DNA of 64,000 nt. Source: JACZUI01 sp965216725 (GTDB lineage Bacteria > Actinomycetota > Acidimicrobiia > Spongiisociales > ZC4RG35). Position numbers and translations under genes: made by a program. This document shows, piece by piece, positions 1 through 9,328 of the stretch (position 1 is the stretch's first letter; every line of letters begins with the position of its first letter). The notes under the pieces were generated by a model. It did not search any database. It saw nothing but the letters and a program-made list of their open reading frames with translations, and was not told where the DNA came from. The stretch is taken from positions 248,001 through 312,000 of the forward strand of contig CBDCGI010000007.1 in the NCBI GenBank assembly GCA_965216725.1, written 5' to 3'.

Positions 1-14
1 CCTTGCCCGACCAT

Positions 15-36
15 GCTACCCGGGCACCGGGTTAGC
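15..36 (-). terminator. Weak hairpin after the first gene
   Basis: GCTACCCGG and CCGGGTTAGC pair around a GCA loop with one bulged base, just past the stop of the minus-strand gene. No clear T-run follows, so a role as a rho-independent terminator is only possible. Confidence 0.25.
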
Positions 37-45
37 CAGGGTCGG

Positions 46-987
46 CTACCCAAGGGCCATCGAGTCGATGAACCTCTGCGTCCGCTCACGTGTGATGAAG
101 CGGACTCGCGAGTCGTTTCTTTCGACATCGTGAACCATGAACGGGCCGAACTTGTCTGTGATCAGCATGCCTCTATCGGCTCCCGACGTCCCAAACTCGA
201 CCATGAACTTGCGGATCACGCCTTCGTCCAGCTCGGGATGGGATCCGGATTCATGTGAAACCGTCTTCAAGAACGTGGTCCCATCAGCTTTGACCGCCAT
301 GTAGCAGTCGGGCTCCCCAGTTGGTGTCACCCGGTAGTCGAACAACTCCAGCATCGAAACGACGAACGTCGGACCATCAATCTGGTCGGGGTCGACACCG
401 CGGGCACGCAAACCCCGCTCGAGGCCTTTGGGGATGCGGAGCTCGTCGCGAATGGGTCCCAGGTCGTCGCTGGGGACTTGCATCTTCGTTTCGACTGCAG
501 TGACAGTTTCCTGCTCCTCGAATTGGCCCTCAAAGGGGTCTTTGGCGACGTGGCTCAGACGCAGCATCTCGGTCGCCATTGGAGGAGGCAATTCACCGGG
601 GTGGGGAAGCTTGGCCCTGCCGACCTCTGTTGCCGCGTCGCCGACACCGGCCTGAGCCACAACCTCGGTGACCTCGGACATCGGCAGCTCGTGCCGCTTC
701 TCTCGAATCACCTCGACGGCCTCATCGACGAGCAGCTGATTGAGGACCTCGTCGTCGTCTTGTGGGAGGGGGACGTCGAAGATCACCGTCGCCTCGTTGC
801 CGCGGACATGGAATTCCCGAACCGGCGAATGGCGCTCCAACGGGTCCGGCTCTGGCTCGGGACCTCTCATCCAGGTCTTGTCATCTACGTCGACCTCGGC
901 CGCCCGTCTCCGCTGGCGCATGAGTGTCACAGCCACGAAGACCAAGACGGCTACGGCGATGATGCCTGCAACGACGCCCGTGGTCAC
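46..987 (-). CDS. Membrane-anchored protein with degenerate Mrr-like nuclease-fold domain
   Basis: A 313-residue protein of unknown function. Residues about 4-22 form one N-terminal membrane segment followed by RQRRR, so the rest should be cytoplasmic. A charged middle region (residues 30-190) leads to a C-terminal domain of about 110 residues. Its pattern (LFDYRVTPTGEPD, a strand ending in K, then GADRGMLITDKFG) resembles the restriction-endonuclease-like fold of Mrr/DUF2034 proteins. The usual Q-x-K catalytic signature is not obvious (TFLKTVSH stands there), so it may be catalytically dead. The start overlaps the stop of the upstream ClC gene as ATGA, implying translational coupling. The fold assignment is inference from pattern only. 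Confidence 0.7.
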   Translation of the reverse strand: MTTGVVAGIIAVAVLVFVAVTLMRQRRRAAEVDVDDKTWMRGPEPEPDPLERHSPVREFHVRGNEATVIFDVPLPQDDDEVLNQLLVDEAVEVIREKRHELPMSEVTEVVAQAGVGDAATEVGRAKLPHPGELPPPMATEMLRLSHVAKDPFEGQFEEQETVTAVETKMQVPSDDLGPIRDELRIPKGLERGLRARGVDPDQIDGPTFVVSMLELFDYRVTPTGEPDCYMAVKADGTTFLKTVSHESGSHPELDEGVIRKFMVEFGTSGADRGMLITDKFGPFMVHDVERNDSRVRFITRERTQRFIDSMALG

Positions 988-3108
988 TCCTTGTCCCCTT
1001 CTGTTGGCTCGTCACCGATATTAGGGGATGCCTCGTTGCCCTCGACCCAAGCCATCTCCTCGAGCGTGATCTCGGCGGTCGGCTCGTCGGCGCCCTGGTT
1101 CAAACGGTCGATCGCCAGACGCTGCCCGCTCTCTGTCCCAAAGGCAGTGAGCACGTCGCCGGCCTCGAGCCTGGTGTCACCGGTGGGCACAACAACGTCC
1201 CTATCCCGCCTCACCGACACGAGTGTGACGCCCTCAGGCCATGCGACCTCCTTCACCAGCCTCCCGTCCGCAATCGATCCCGGCGGCACCCGGAAGTCGT
1301 AGTAGCCGGCGCCAGGGTCGATCCTCTGGGCGAGCCGAGCCCGGTGGAGATGGATGTCTGTGCTGGAAACGAGCGCCTGGTGATAGGCAGTGACTGCGTC
1401 CTCCCTACGAAAACACGCCAACAAGGCGATCAGGCGAATCGTGATCGACCACAGGAAGCCGACCGACTCCGAGCACCGCCATACGCTCCAACGCCATCGA
1501 AACCGGAGTCCCCGGCTCCACGGTTGCGGGATGGCGCGTCATCGCCTGTTCCACCGTGGTGGCGTCGTTGGGCCCATGCCAGCGGGTGATATCGGAAACT
1601 GTGATGATGCCGACAAGGCGACCCTGCTCGACGACTGGCACCCCGTGGTATCTATACCGGTTCAGTTGTCCATCGATCTCGGCAAGCGAGTCGGAAGGGG
1701 AAGCCACGAATCGGGGCGTCGACATGACGTCCCCGACCGAGATCGTGTCGAGAACATCCAGGTCCCCCGACGCCCTCTCGGTGATTCCCTGCCGTTTCAG
1801 GGGCATCGTGTATACCGACTCGGGGAAAATCCGATCGGCGAGGTAGGTGCCGATGGTGGCCGCCAGCATCAGCGGCAAGATCAGCTGATAGTCATTCGCT
1901 CCTGTGATCTCGAAGACGATGAGGATCGCGGTGAGAGGAGCGCGTGCCACAACGGCAAACATCGCGGCCATACCCACAACCGCGAATGCTCCCACCTGCA
2001 GGTCTCCCCAAGCCGGCTCCACGAGGACGGCGAAGCCTGTACCCACGGCCGCCCCCATCAGCAATGAGGGCATGAATGCTCCACCCGAAGCTCCAGAGGA
2101 GATGGTCAACGAAGTGGCCAGAGCCTTCCCAATTGCTAGGAGCCCGAAGAACCACCATGCCTCCGAGGCCAAGCCCAGGGCATCGTCCTGCTGGCCTCCG
2201 AGGAGCAGGCTGTTGGTCACCTCCTGGCCGGTGCCGAAGAGGCGGGGCTCGACGTAGACCAGTGCAGCGACCAGTAGTCCCGCGCCGAGGGGCCGCAGGA
2301 ACCCGAGCCGGGGACCGAAGCGCTCGGCCAGTCTCGAGGTGTAGTCGAGAGATCGCAGAAAGAGCAGACCTACGACAAGAACGACAAATGCCAGCCCGAG
2401 GTACAGCAGCAGCTCGGTTGGATCCACAACCCGGTAGGTGCCGGTGCGTATGGCAAGCTCCTCGCCCACGATGAGCCGCGTGGTCACCGCGGCAGTCACC
2501 GAAGCCAGGACGATCGCCGACATGTGACGGACGGCAAAGCTGGAGAGGATGACTTCGAGAGCGAAGAGCATCCCCGCAATCGGGGCGTTGAACGAGGCCC
2601 CGATGCCTGCCGCCGCTCCCGCCGCCACCAGAGAGCGGACCTGGTCTTCACCCAATCGGAACGTTCTCGAGATCCATGAGCCAATGGCGGCTCCAATCTG
2701 CACGATCGGGCCCTCCCGCCCAGCCGAGCCCCCGGAGCCGACTGTCACCACCGTGGCCAGAATCTTCAGTGGTGCCACCCGTCTCCGAATGTGTCCGCCA
2801 TGGACGATCAAGGCAGCTTTGGCCTCGGGGACCCCGTCCCCTGCGACTTCGGGGGCGTAGTGCTTTGCGATGAACCATGCGGCCAAAAAGCCCGTCGGAA
2901 TAGTCAGAAACAGCCAGGCTGCACCCTCTTCCAAGTTCAGCTCGACCAGGAAGTGCTCCACGACATCGAGACTCAAGACCAGGGCAGAGGCCCCAAGCCC
3001 CACGCCGATGCCGACCAGAGTCGAGACGAGGAGAAAGCCACCCAGTTGGGGCTCGGCCAGGGCACCGACACCCGGGACTCGGCGGATTCTTTCCAGAGGA
3101 GCGCTCAC
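984..3108 (-). CDS. ClC chloride channel/antiporter with CBS pair and TrkA_C domain, frameshifted
   Basis: ClC-family anion channel or Cl-/H+ antiporter of the inner membrane. The membrane part (residues about 20-440) shows the three pore motifs: GDGVP (GSGIP variant), GREGP with the gating Glu, and GGAFMP. Two CBS domains follow from about residue 455, and a RCK_C/TrkA_C-type domain (RLEAGDVLTAFG) closes the protein. The frame breaks inside the second CBS domain. After LVGVF the ORF stops, but the next frame continues FRREDAVTAYH. Removing one A from the run at 1410-1413 restores a single protein of about 707 residues. This is a genuine +1 mutation or an assembly error. Overlaps the following gene by 4 bp (ATGA). 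Confidence 0.88.
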
Positions 3109-3163
3109 ATCGGGGAGAGTATCCGGCTCGCCAGTGGCGGCCGGTCATGTCCACAATGATGAG

Positions 3164-3989
3164 ATGGTTGTCCTGCGATGGCTGGGAAGGTCTCTAGACC
3201 CCCGGCTTCCCTATCACCGAATGCTCCTCGCTTTGATGGCCGTCGTCACAGTGACCGGACTGGCGTTGGTGGCCGTCGCTGGTCGCCCCTGGTGGCTGCC
3301 GATAGGGGCCGTTGCCGCCGCCGGCCTCGGTTGGGCGATCACTCGGGAGATCGATCCCGACCGTGAATCAACCGCGATCGTCGCCGGCATCGGGGCAGGT
3401 GCTTGGCCGCTCTTGGAGCAACCGACACACCTGATCTTCATGCTCGGCGCCCTCGGCGTGGCAAGAATCGTCGTCGCTACCACAGGCCGTCGCCCTAAAC
3501 GCCAGGACCTGGTTGCTGTCTCGATTGGAGCGGTGGCCCTTTCCTTCACCCAGTTGGGGTTCATCGCAGGGTTCGCGGTCGCGGTCGCGGTCTACATAGA
3601 CAACCACTACTCGGATGAGCCGATCCGCGACGCGTTATGGGCATCGGTGGCGATTGCCGTCGGATCGGGACTCGTCGCCTCCGCAACCGGAGCCTTCTCT
3701 GGAGAGCCAACGGACTTGATGCCCGAACCTCGTCGTGGGGGCGGGTTTGGTGGGCATCGTGTCGGTGCTGCGCGAGCCGCCGACGCCCACCACCCAGGTC
3801 GACAGCAGGCGAAAGACCTTCCTCGAGCAACGCAGATTGCACTCCGGCCGGGTATTGGTCGCGGTGATGTGCCTCGCAGGAGCTCTAGTAGGAGCGGCGA
3901 ACAAGCTCGCGGTGGTCCCCGTCCTCGTGGCATTGATCCTGGGGCTCGCCTCGAGCGAAGTGGAGCGAGTCACCCGACCTCGCCTCTGA
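3164..3989 (+). CDS. Small integral membrane protein, frameshifted
   Basis: Unrecognised membrane protein of about 274 residues with roughly eight hydrophobic segments (for example LALMAVVTVTGLALVAVAG and GFAVAVAVYI). It starts at an ATG (MVVLRWLGR), divergent from the ClC gene with a 55-bp gap. The first frame is hydrophobic up to GEPTDLMP and then turns into Arg/Gly-rich nonsense. The next frame continues the membrane pattern (NLVVGAGLVGIVSVL ... VLVALILGLASS) to the stop. Deleting one C of the CCC at 3722-3724 joins the two parts. No family is assigned. Confidence 0.6.
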
Positions 3990-4014
3990 TCCCTGCGCCC
4001 TAAGGTCGGCTGAC

Positions 4015-4233
4015 ATGTGCAGATCAATAAAGGTCCTCCGTGAGGGCGCAACCCCCGCTCCTCCCGACGAGGTCGAGGCCGCCGCACTCCAGTTCGTGCG
4101 CAAGATCTCGGGCTTCCGCCAGCCCGCCGCCCACAACACCGACGTCTTCGATCGGGCCGTGGCCGAGATCGCTGAGAGCTCGCAGCGACTTCTCGACTCC
4201 CTCGAGATTCGCGGCGCCCGACGCGCCTCCTAA
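4015..4233 (+). CDS. DUF2277 family protein
   Basis: A 72-residue protein matching the DUF2277 pattern: an MCRSIKVLR start, a central AALQFVRKISGF segment and a C-terminal helix ending RLLDSLE. The family is widespread in actinobacteria and proteobacteria and has no known function. It is complete, at the usual family length, and sits 25 bp after the frameshifted membrane gene on the same strand, so the two could be cotranscribed. The opposite strand carries the cyclodeaminase-family gene, which converges on it. Confidence 0.85.
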   Translation: MCRSIKVLREGATPAPPDEVEAAALQFVRKISGFRQPAAHNTDVFDRAVAEIAESSQRLLDSLEIRGARRAS

Positions 4234-4282
4234 CCCCCAAGCATACTCCCGTTGGGAAGGGCCGAAACCCCGTTGGGAACCC

Positions 4283-5153
4283 TCAGAGAGGGGTGCCGAG
4301 GCCGCGCTCGGTGGCGTTCGACAACGCCCGGCGCGCGGCGGCCACATCTTGGATGGCGAGGCCCACGCTCTTGAACACGGTCACGTCCTCGCCGATCTGG
4401 GGATGAGACCCGGCGAGCACCTCAGAGAGGCTGGCATTGGGCTCACGGCCTCGCCTGGATCAGGTCGCCCGCCTCGGCGGCAGCGGCCTCACGGTCGTCG
4501 ACGACCACATACGCCCTCTCCAAGAGCATCGGTGACAGCTCGGCCATTTCGGGCGTGAAGGCGCCTACCGCGTTGACATGGGCTCCCTCGTTGACGACGT
4601 CGGAATCGAATAGCGGAGTCTTTGCCGGCGTGGCACAGGAGACGACGGCGGCGACTTCAACCGCCTCCTCGACCGTCTTCGCCGGCTCCCCATCCGCCAA
4701 CCCACCGAGCCGGGCTGCATTCTCGAGGTTCCGAGACCAAACCAAAACGCGCTCGATGGGTCGAACCGCTCGGACAGCGGCGATCATGTCCGCTGCCATC
4801 TCTCCTGCACCCAGCATGGCCAGAGTCGACGCGTTGTGGACCGCAAGAAGGTCGGTTGCCAGCCCGGTCACCGCTCCGGTCCGTATCGAGGTCAGCGTAT
4901 GACCGTCGACCATCCCAATTGGTGAACCATCCTGGTCAAAGACGACGACCAAGCCTGTTGGGTTGCCTGGAACGACCGACACCACCTTCACGGCCATCAC
5001 CCCGTCGACTACACCTGGCATCACCAGCGAGGGGCCGACTCGGCTTCGCAACGGGACCTGTGTCTCCGCGGAGAACGCCCAGCGCATGGCTTCGATGGCC
5101 TCCTTCATCGAAAGCGATTCCCTCAGGGCAGCAGCGTCGAGGTACAACATCAT
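4283..5153 (-). CDS. Ornithine cyclodeaminase / mu-crystallin family protein, frameshifted
   Basis: NAD(P)-binding enzyme of the OCD/mu-crystallin family. Members include ornithine cyclodeaminase, alanine dehydrogenase and ketimine or pyrroline-2-carboxylate reductases. Visible are the N-terminal substrate region (RVGPSLVMPG, GLVVVFDQDGSPIGMVDG, TSIRTGAVTGLA), the dinucleotide-binding loop LGAGEMAADMI and VSCATPAKTPLFD. The frame stops early after EAGDLIQARP. In the next frame the family C-terminus continues (NASLSEVLAGSHPQIGED, TVFKSVGLAIQDVAAA) to a stop at 4283. One extra base near 4443-4452 explains the break. The start overlaps the stop of the FAD oxidoreductase as ATGA, so they form one operon. 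Exact substrate unknown. Confidence 0.85.
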
Positions 5154-6387
5154 GCAAGGACGTTCTTGACGTCCATCTGGATCGGCTCCCGGTCGGCAGC
5201 GAAAAATTCGATCGGCACCTGCACATCAAAGCCGGTTACGTCACCGACCACTGCAGCGGCAACCATCGAGCCGATGGCCGGCGCCAGCTTGAACCCGTGC
5301 CCGGAGAACCCGTTGGCCACCCAGAACCCGTCGACGCTCGTCGGCCCCACGATGGGATGAACGTCTTCACGGTTGATCGTGTACAAGCCCGCCACTCCAG
5401 AGATCTGACCCTTCGGCTCCAACCCCGGTACGCGGTGATGAAAAGACGCCAGCATTCTCTCGGCGAAGCCGGCGTCGGGCGACTGTCTTGTAGGAGTCCG
5501 GGTCCGGCACAACCTCCAGCTCGTCTTCTGCTCTCACCGACCCGATGAGAATTCTTTGACCTGCTGAATCGGGCCTGAAGTAGATTCCGGCAGACGAATC
5601 TGCGCCCACCGGCAGGGCCCCGAGACCGGTCGCCCATGGGCCGATAAACGGTCTGGATCCGCGTCGGGTTGAGGGTCCACCGGTGGTCCCAACCGGCCAG
5701 GGCGTTTACCCGGTTACACCAGGGCCCAGCTGCGTTGATCACAAGGCCACAAGCGATTCGTGTTCCGTCGGCCAACTCGACGCCGGCCACCGTCTCCCCG
5801 CGCTTGGTCAAGGCAACGACCTCAGACCCGAAGCTGACATCGACACCAAACGAAGCCGCTCCCTCCAACAAGTCCAGATTGGCTTCCACCGGATCGACGT
5901 ACCCGCCTCCCGGTTCATAGAGAAAAGCTTCACCCGGGGCACACTCATGCGTCCCGCCCTCGAAGTCGAGTGGGGCCGAACAAGGCGAGAGCATCGGAAA
6001 CAGACCTTGTAGCGACTCAACGTCGAGGGTGGCAGCGTCGACGCCTTCCGCGTGCAGCCGCTTCGCCTGCTCCGAAACCTCTGATTTGGTCTCGCCCATC
6101 AGCCAGACGACTCCGGTCTCGACGAGACCCGCCCTGACTTCAGCGAGCCGAGTGAACTCCCTCCACTGTCTGTATGCGTCCTGGCCGTAGCGGGCCAACC
6201 GGATCACCTCGGGGTGGGTGTACCGACAGCGGGATATCGAAGACGAAGCTCCGGTCGAGCCCTCTCCCGGGCCCAGAGCCTTATCCACCACCACCAGACT
6301 GACGCCAGCCACACCGAGTTGGTGAGCGATGGCGGCGCCGACGATCCCGGCGCCGATCACAACCACCTCCGCAGAGCGAATCAACAT
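5150..6387 (-). pseudogene. FAD-dependent DAO-family oxidoreductase, two frameshifts
   Basis: DAO-superfamily flavoenzyme (sarcosine, glycine or D-amino-acid oxidase/dehydrogenase type). The N-terminal Rossmann motif VVVIGAGIVGAAIAHQ binds FAD, and the body runs through LVINAAGPWCN. The frame then shifts twice. At about 5628-5632 it moves to the frame reading SAGIYFRPDSAGQRILIGSV. At about 5485-5492 it moves to the frame reading NREDVHPIVGPTSVDGFW and NGFSGHGFKLAP, the FAD-contacting C-terminus. Each break equals one extra base. If both are real the gene is dead; if they are assembly errors it encodes about 412 residues. It is divergent from livJ by 90 bp and coupled to the cyclodeaminase-family gene, suggesting amino-acid or amine catabolism. 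Confidence 0.82.
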
Positions 6388-6477
6388 CTGGGCCTTTTGT
6401 GGACTATTGAATCCATATTTGTCTATCGTTTGGGGACTTGCCCTCGCGGCAAGCACCAAACAGGAGGAAAAAGGTAC

Positions 6478-7812
6478 ATGCGCAACAAGAATTGGTTGCG
6501 GTTGATCGCCTTGATCGCTGTCCTTGCCATGATCGTCGCCGCTTGCGGTGATGATGATGGTGGTAGTGACACCACCGAAGGTGGTGACACGGCTACCACG
6601 GCAGATGGTGGCGACGATCCAGGCACAACGGCAGACGGTGGCGATGGTGGCGACGGCGGCGACGGCGTCCTCACAATCGGGACACTGCTGCCGGTCACCG
6701 GTGACCTTGCGTTCTTGGGCCCACCAGAGGTAGCCGGCGCCCGACTCGCTGTTGAGGACATCAACGCCGCTGGCGGCGTCCTCGGCAACGACGTCGTGCT
6801 CCATGAAGGCGACTCTGGTGACACCAACCAGGACATCGCCAACCCTGAAGTAGACCGTCTGCTGGCGCTCAACGTCGACTCCATCCATGGTGCGGCCTCA
6901 TCGGCCGTTTCCAAGCTGGTTATCGACAAGATCACCGGCGCGGGCGTCATCCACTTCAGCCCGGCGAATACCTCGCCTGACTTCACCGACTATGACGACG
7001 GTGGGCTGTACTTCCGCACCGCTCCGTCCGACCTGCTCCAGGGCAAGGTTCTGGCGGACCAGGTGGCCGCGGAAGGCAACCAGACCGTGGCGGTCCTGTA
7101 TCGCCAGGAGTCATACGGTCAGGGTCTTGCGGACGCGTTCAAGGAGAACTTCGAAGCTCAGGGTGGAACGGTTGAGCCGTTCACGGCCTATGCGGTCGAC
7201 ACCGAGAACTTCGATGCCGAAGTCGACGCCATCGTGGCCGCCGATCCCGACGCCATCGTCGTGATTGGTTTCGCCGAGTCGGCCAACATCCTCACCACCA
7301 TGCACGAGCGGGGTATTGGCCCCACCTCGGACAAGAACGTGTGGGGCGTTGACGGCAACATCGGTGGTATCGGCGCCGAGCTGGCAGATCCTTCGATCAT
7401 TGCCGGCATGAAGGGCACCGAGCCTTCGGTCGACCTCTCCTCGATCAGCGCCTTCACGGATCGTCTCGACGGTGCGTACGAAGGCGGAGTCGGAGGCGTA
7501 TTCGCCTACGGTGCGGAGACCTACGACTCGATCATCATCGTTGCCCTGGCGGCCTTGGTTGCCGGCAGCGACGATCCGATCGCGATCGCAGCCGAGATCA
7601 ACGGCGTCACCAAAGATGGTGAGCAGTGCACGGACTTCGCAGCCTGCAAGGCCATCATCGAAGGTGGTGGCGACCCCGACTATGACGGTCAGGGTGGTCC
7701 CTACGAGTTTGTCGATGCCGGTGAGCCGGCAGCGGCGAGCTTCCGGATCGCTACCTATGACGGTGGCGAGACCCCGAACACCGATCTCGACGAGTACGTG
7801 TTCGCTTCCTAA
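6478..7812 (+). CDS. livJ: Amino-acid ABC transporter substrate-binding lipoprotein (LivJ type)
   Basis: Extracytoplasmic solute-binding protein of 444 residues, periplasmic-binding-protein type I fold (Peripla_BP_6), as used by branched-chain amino acid, amide or urea importers. A lipoprotein signal peptide ends at lipobox VAAC (Cys23). A Gly/Asp/Thr-rich linker (about 24-60) precedes the domain, which begins ILTIGTLLPVTGDLAFLG. The ATG at 6478 is chosen because AGGAGG lies 10 nt upstream and the signal peptide begins there; the open frame further upstream is spurious. It is separated from livHMGF, which converges on it from the right. A strong terminator follows. The ligand cannot be read from sequence. 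Confidence 0.93.
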   Translation: MRNKNWLRLIALIAVLAMIVAACGDDDGGSDTTEGGDTATTADGGDDPGTTADGGDGGDGGDGVLTIGTLLPVTGDLAFLGPPEVAGARLAVEDINAAGGVLGNDVVLHEGDSGDTNQDIANPEVDRLLALNVDSIHGAASSAVSKLVIDKITGAGVIHFSPANTSPDFTDYDDGGLYFRTAPSDLLQGKVLADQVAAEGNQTVAVLYRQESYGQGLADAFKENFEAQGGTVEPFTAYAVDTENFDAEVDAIVAADPDAIVVIGFAESANILTTMHERGIGPTSDKNVWGVDGNIGGIGAELADPSIIAGMKGTEPSVDLSSISAFTDRLDGAYEGGVGGVFAYGAETYDSIIIVALAALVAGSDDPIAIAAEINGVTKDGEQCTDFAACKAIIEGGGDPDYDGQGGPYEFVDAGEPAAASFRIATYDGGETPNTDLDEYVFAS

Positions 7813-7832
7813 GGCAAACCAACTATCAACGC

Positions 7833-7862
7833 AGAGAGGGCCGGCGGTTGCCGGCCCTCTCT
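7833..7862 (+). terminator. Terminator hairpin after livJ
   Basis: A 13-bp perfect stem (AGAGAGGGCCGGC with GCCGGCCCTCTCT) closes a GGTT loop 20 bp after the livJ stop. The run after it (CATTTGG) is only weakly T-rich. It probably ends or attenuates livJ transcription before the next lipoprotein gene. Confidence 0.75.
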
Positions 7863-7890
7863 CATTTGGTGAGTGCGCAATAATTATGTG

Positions 7891-8502
7891 ATGCGTGCCG
7901 TTGCCATCGCCCTGGCCCTGATGCTGGTGACAGGGGCATGTGCCCGCGATGAGGCCTCGGCCGCGGTCAACCCAGACCTGGCCGAGGCCGCTTACCACCT
8001 GTGTCCCGTCCTCTGGCAGTGGCAGCTCACCATGGGCGCCACCATGAACGACATGTCCCACGACGCGTTCCGGGAGCCCGATCCCGACGCCAGGCTCCAG
8101 CTCTATTTTGGGGCGATGGACCAAGCGCGAGAGAACCTCAACCATCTGCGAGACCAGCTCGAGTCTCTCCCCAACGACCGCTTCCAGCGCTTCTTCAGAC
8201 GGGAGATCGAGAATGGGCTGGTTGAGGCCGAAGCCGCGATCGACGCTGCTGAATCCAGCGTCGAGGCCCGTTATGAAGCCATGGTCGACCCCACCTATCA
8301 CGAGATAGTGCCGTCGCTGTTCCTGGCCTTCGAGAAGGTCATTGACCTCGCCAAGCCGGAGTTGGCGTCGTACGGAGACCCGGAGTTGATTCCGTCGTTT
8401 CAGACGGTGGCGCAGTGCCAGCACGGGGTCAAAGACGCCGACGACGGCGTCCCCAGGTACATCCCCCTCCGTCCCGAGCCAACCACCGGTACCAGCTCCT
8501 AA
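7891..8502 (+). CDS. Hypothetical lipoprotein
   Basis: Secreted lipoprotein of 203 residues with no family recognised. The signal peptide MRAVAIALALMLVTGAC ends in lipobox VTGAC. The mature part is helical and charged, with a run ENLNHLRDQLESLPNDRFQRF and conserved-looking Cys residues (HLCPVLWQW, AQCQHG). A GTG at 7873 would add MRNNYV before the hydrophobic core. The ATG at 7891 gives a normal signal peptide and is preferred. It lies just after the livJ terminator on the same strand, so it may be read through from livJ or have its own promoter in the 28-bp gap. Confidence 0.75.
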   Translation: MRAVAIALALMLVTGACARDEASAAVNPDLAEAAYHLCPVLWQWQLTMGATMNDMSHDAFREPDPDARLQLYFGAMDQARENLNHLRDQLESLPNDRFQRFFRREIENGLVEAEAAIDAAESSVEARYEAMVDPTYHEIVPSLFLAFEKVIDLAKPELASYGDPELIPSFQTVAQCQHGVKDADDGVPRYIPLRPEPTTGTSS

Positions 8503-8508
8503 CAGCGC

Positions 8509-8557
8509 TCCTTAGGAGGAGAGCGTCAGATGTGGGACAAATGGCGAGTGGAATGGC
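8509..8557 (+). repeat. Dispersed intergenic repeat, copy 1
   Basis: A 49-bp segment beginning TCCTTAGGAG recurs at 15636-15684 with 40 of 49 positions identical. The first 30 bases differ at two positions and the last eight (GGAATGGC) are identical. Both copies start within a few bases downstream of a plus-strand stop codon. TCCTTAGGA is itself palindromic. Confidence 0.6.
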
Positions 8558-8593
8558 GTGTGTCGGCGAAGCAGTTGGCGCGAAGCGAAACCG

Positions 8594-9328
8594 CTAGTCG
8601 ACTTTGGCCAGAGTCCCCAGGTAGAGCTCGATGACCTTGGGATCGTTGAGCAGCTCGTTGCCGGTATTGGTGTAGGCGTTAGTGCCCGAGTCGAGGACAT
8701 AGCCGCGATCGCAGATCTGGAGACAGCGTCGCGCGTTCTGCTCCACCATGATCACTGCCACGCCGGCACGATTGATCTGCCGGGTGCGAATGAACACTTG
8801 ATCCTGGAGAGCCGGCGAAAGCCCCGCCGACGGCTCATCGAGCAGCAGGACCGACGGCTCGGCCATCAGTGCACGACCCATCGCCACCATCTGGCGCTCA
8901 CCGCCTGAGAGTGAACCGGCACGCTGGTCCATTCTCTCCCCGAGACGCTCGAACATGTCGACCACGAAGTCGATCCGTTCTTTTGCCCGGTCCGGATGCA
9001 GGAACATCCCCATCTCCAGGTTCTCCCGAACGGTGAGGCTGGGAAAGACGTTGTTGATCTGAGGCACGTAGCCGATCCCCATCTCCACCAATTGGTGGGC
9101 TTTGAGGTTGGAGATGTCCTCGCCGTTGAAGGTCACCTTGCCCGACCGAATTGTGATCAGACCAAACAAGGCCTTGAGCATGGTCGACTTGCCCGCCCCG
9201 TTGGGCCCGATGATCCCCACCAGCTCACCCTCGTTGAGGACCAGATTCACGCCATTGAGGATGTCGACGCCGGGCACGTAGCCGGCCACGACGTTGTCGA
9301 TCTCGATGATGGGTGTAGATTCGCTCAT
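8594..9328 (-). CDS. livF: ABC transporter ATPase, LivF type
   Basis: Cytoplasmic ATPase of 244 residues, one of the two nucleotide-binding subunits of a LivFGHMJ-type amino-acid importer. Walker A GPNGAGKST, signature LSGGERQMVAMGRALM, Walker B LLLDEPSAGLS and the switch His region (VIMVEQNARR) are present. A longer open frame extends upstream, but the true start is the ATG (MSESTPIIEI) that overlaps the livG stop as ATGA. The typical LivF ending (GTGNELLNDPKVIELYLG pattern, here with NTGNELL) is complete. Last gene of the livHMGF operon, facing livJ. Confidence 0.93.
   Translation of the reverse strand: MSESTPIIEIDNVVAGYVPGVDILNGVNLVLNEGELVGIIGPNGAGKSTMLKALFGLITIRSGKVTFNGEDISNLKAHQLVEMGIGYVPQINNVFPSLTVRENLEMGMFLHPDRAKERIDFVVDMFERLGERMDQRAGSLSGGERQMVAMGRALMAEPSVLLLDEPSAGLSPALQDQVFIRTRQINRAGVAVIMVEQNARRCLQICDRGYVLDSGTNAYTNTGNELLNDPKVIELYLGTLAKVD

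Noticed and set aside
478..1302. Long plus-strand ORF opposite the first two genes
   Set aside because: It is the shadow of two minus-strand genes and has no domain signal.
1405..1430. Programmed ribosomal frameshift in the ClC gene
   Set aside because: No classical slippery heptamer or downstream stem seen; other genes nearby have similar single-base breaks.
7111..8424. Long minus-strand ORF opposite livJ and the lipoprotein gene
   Set aside because: Both plus-strand genes have signal peptides and family motifs; the opposite frame has none and spans a terminator.
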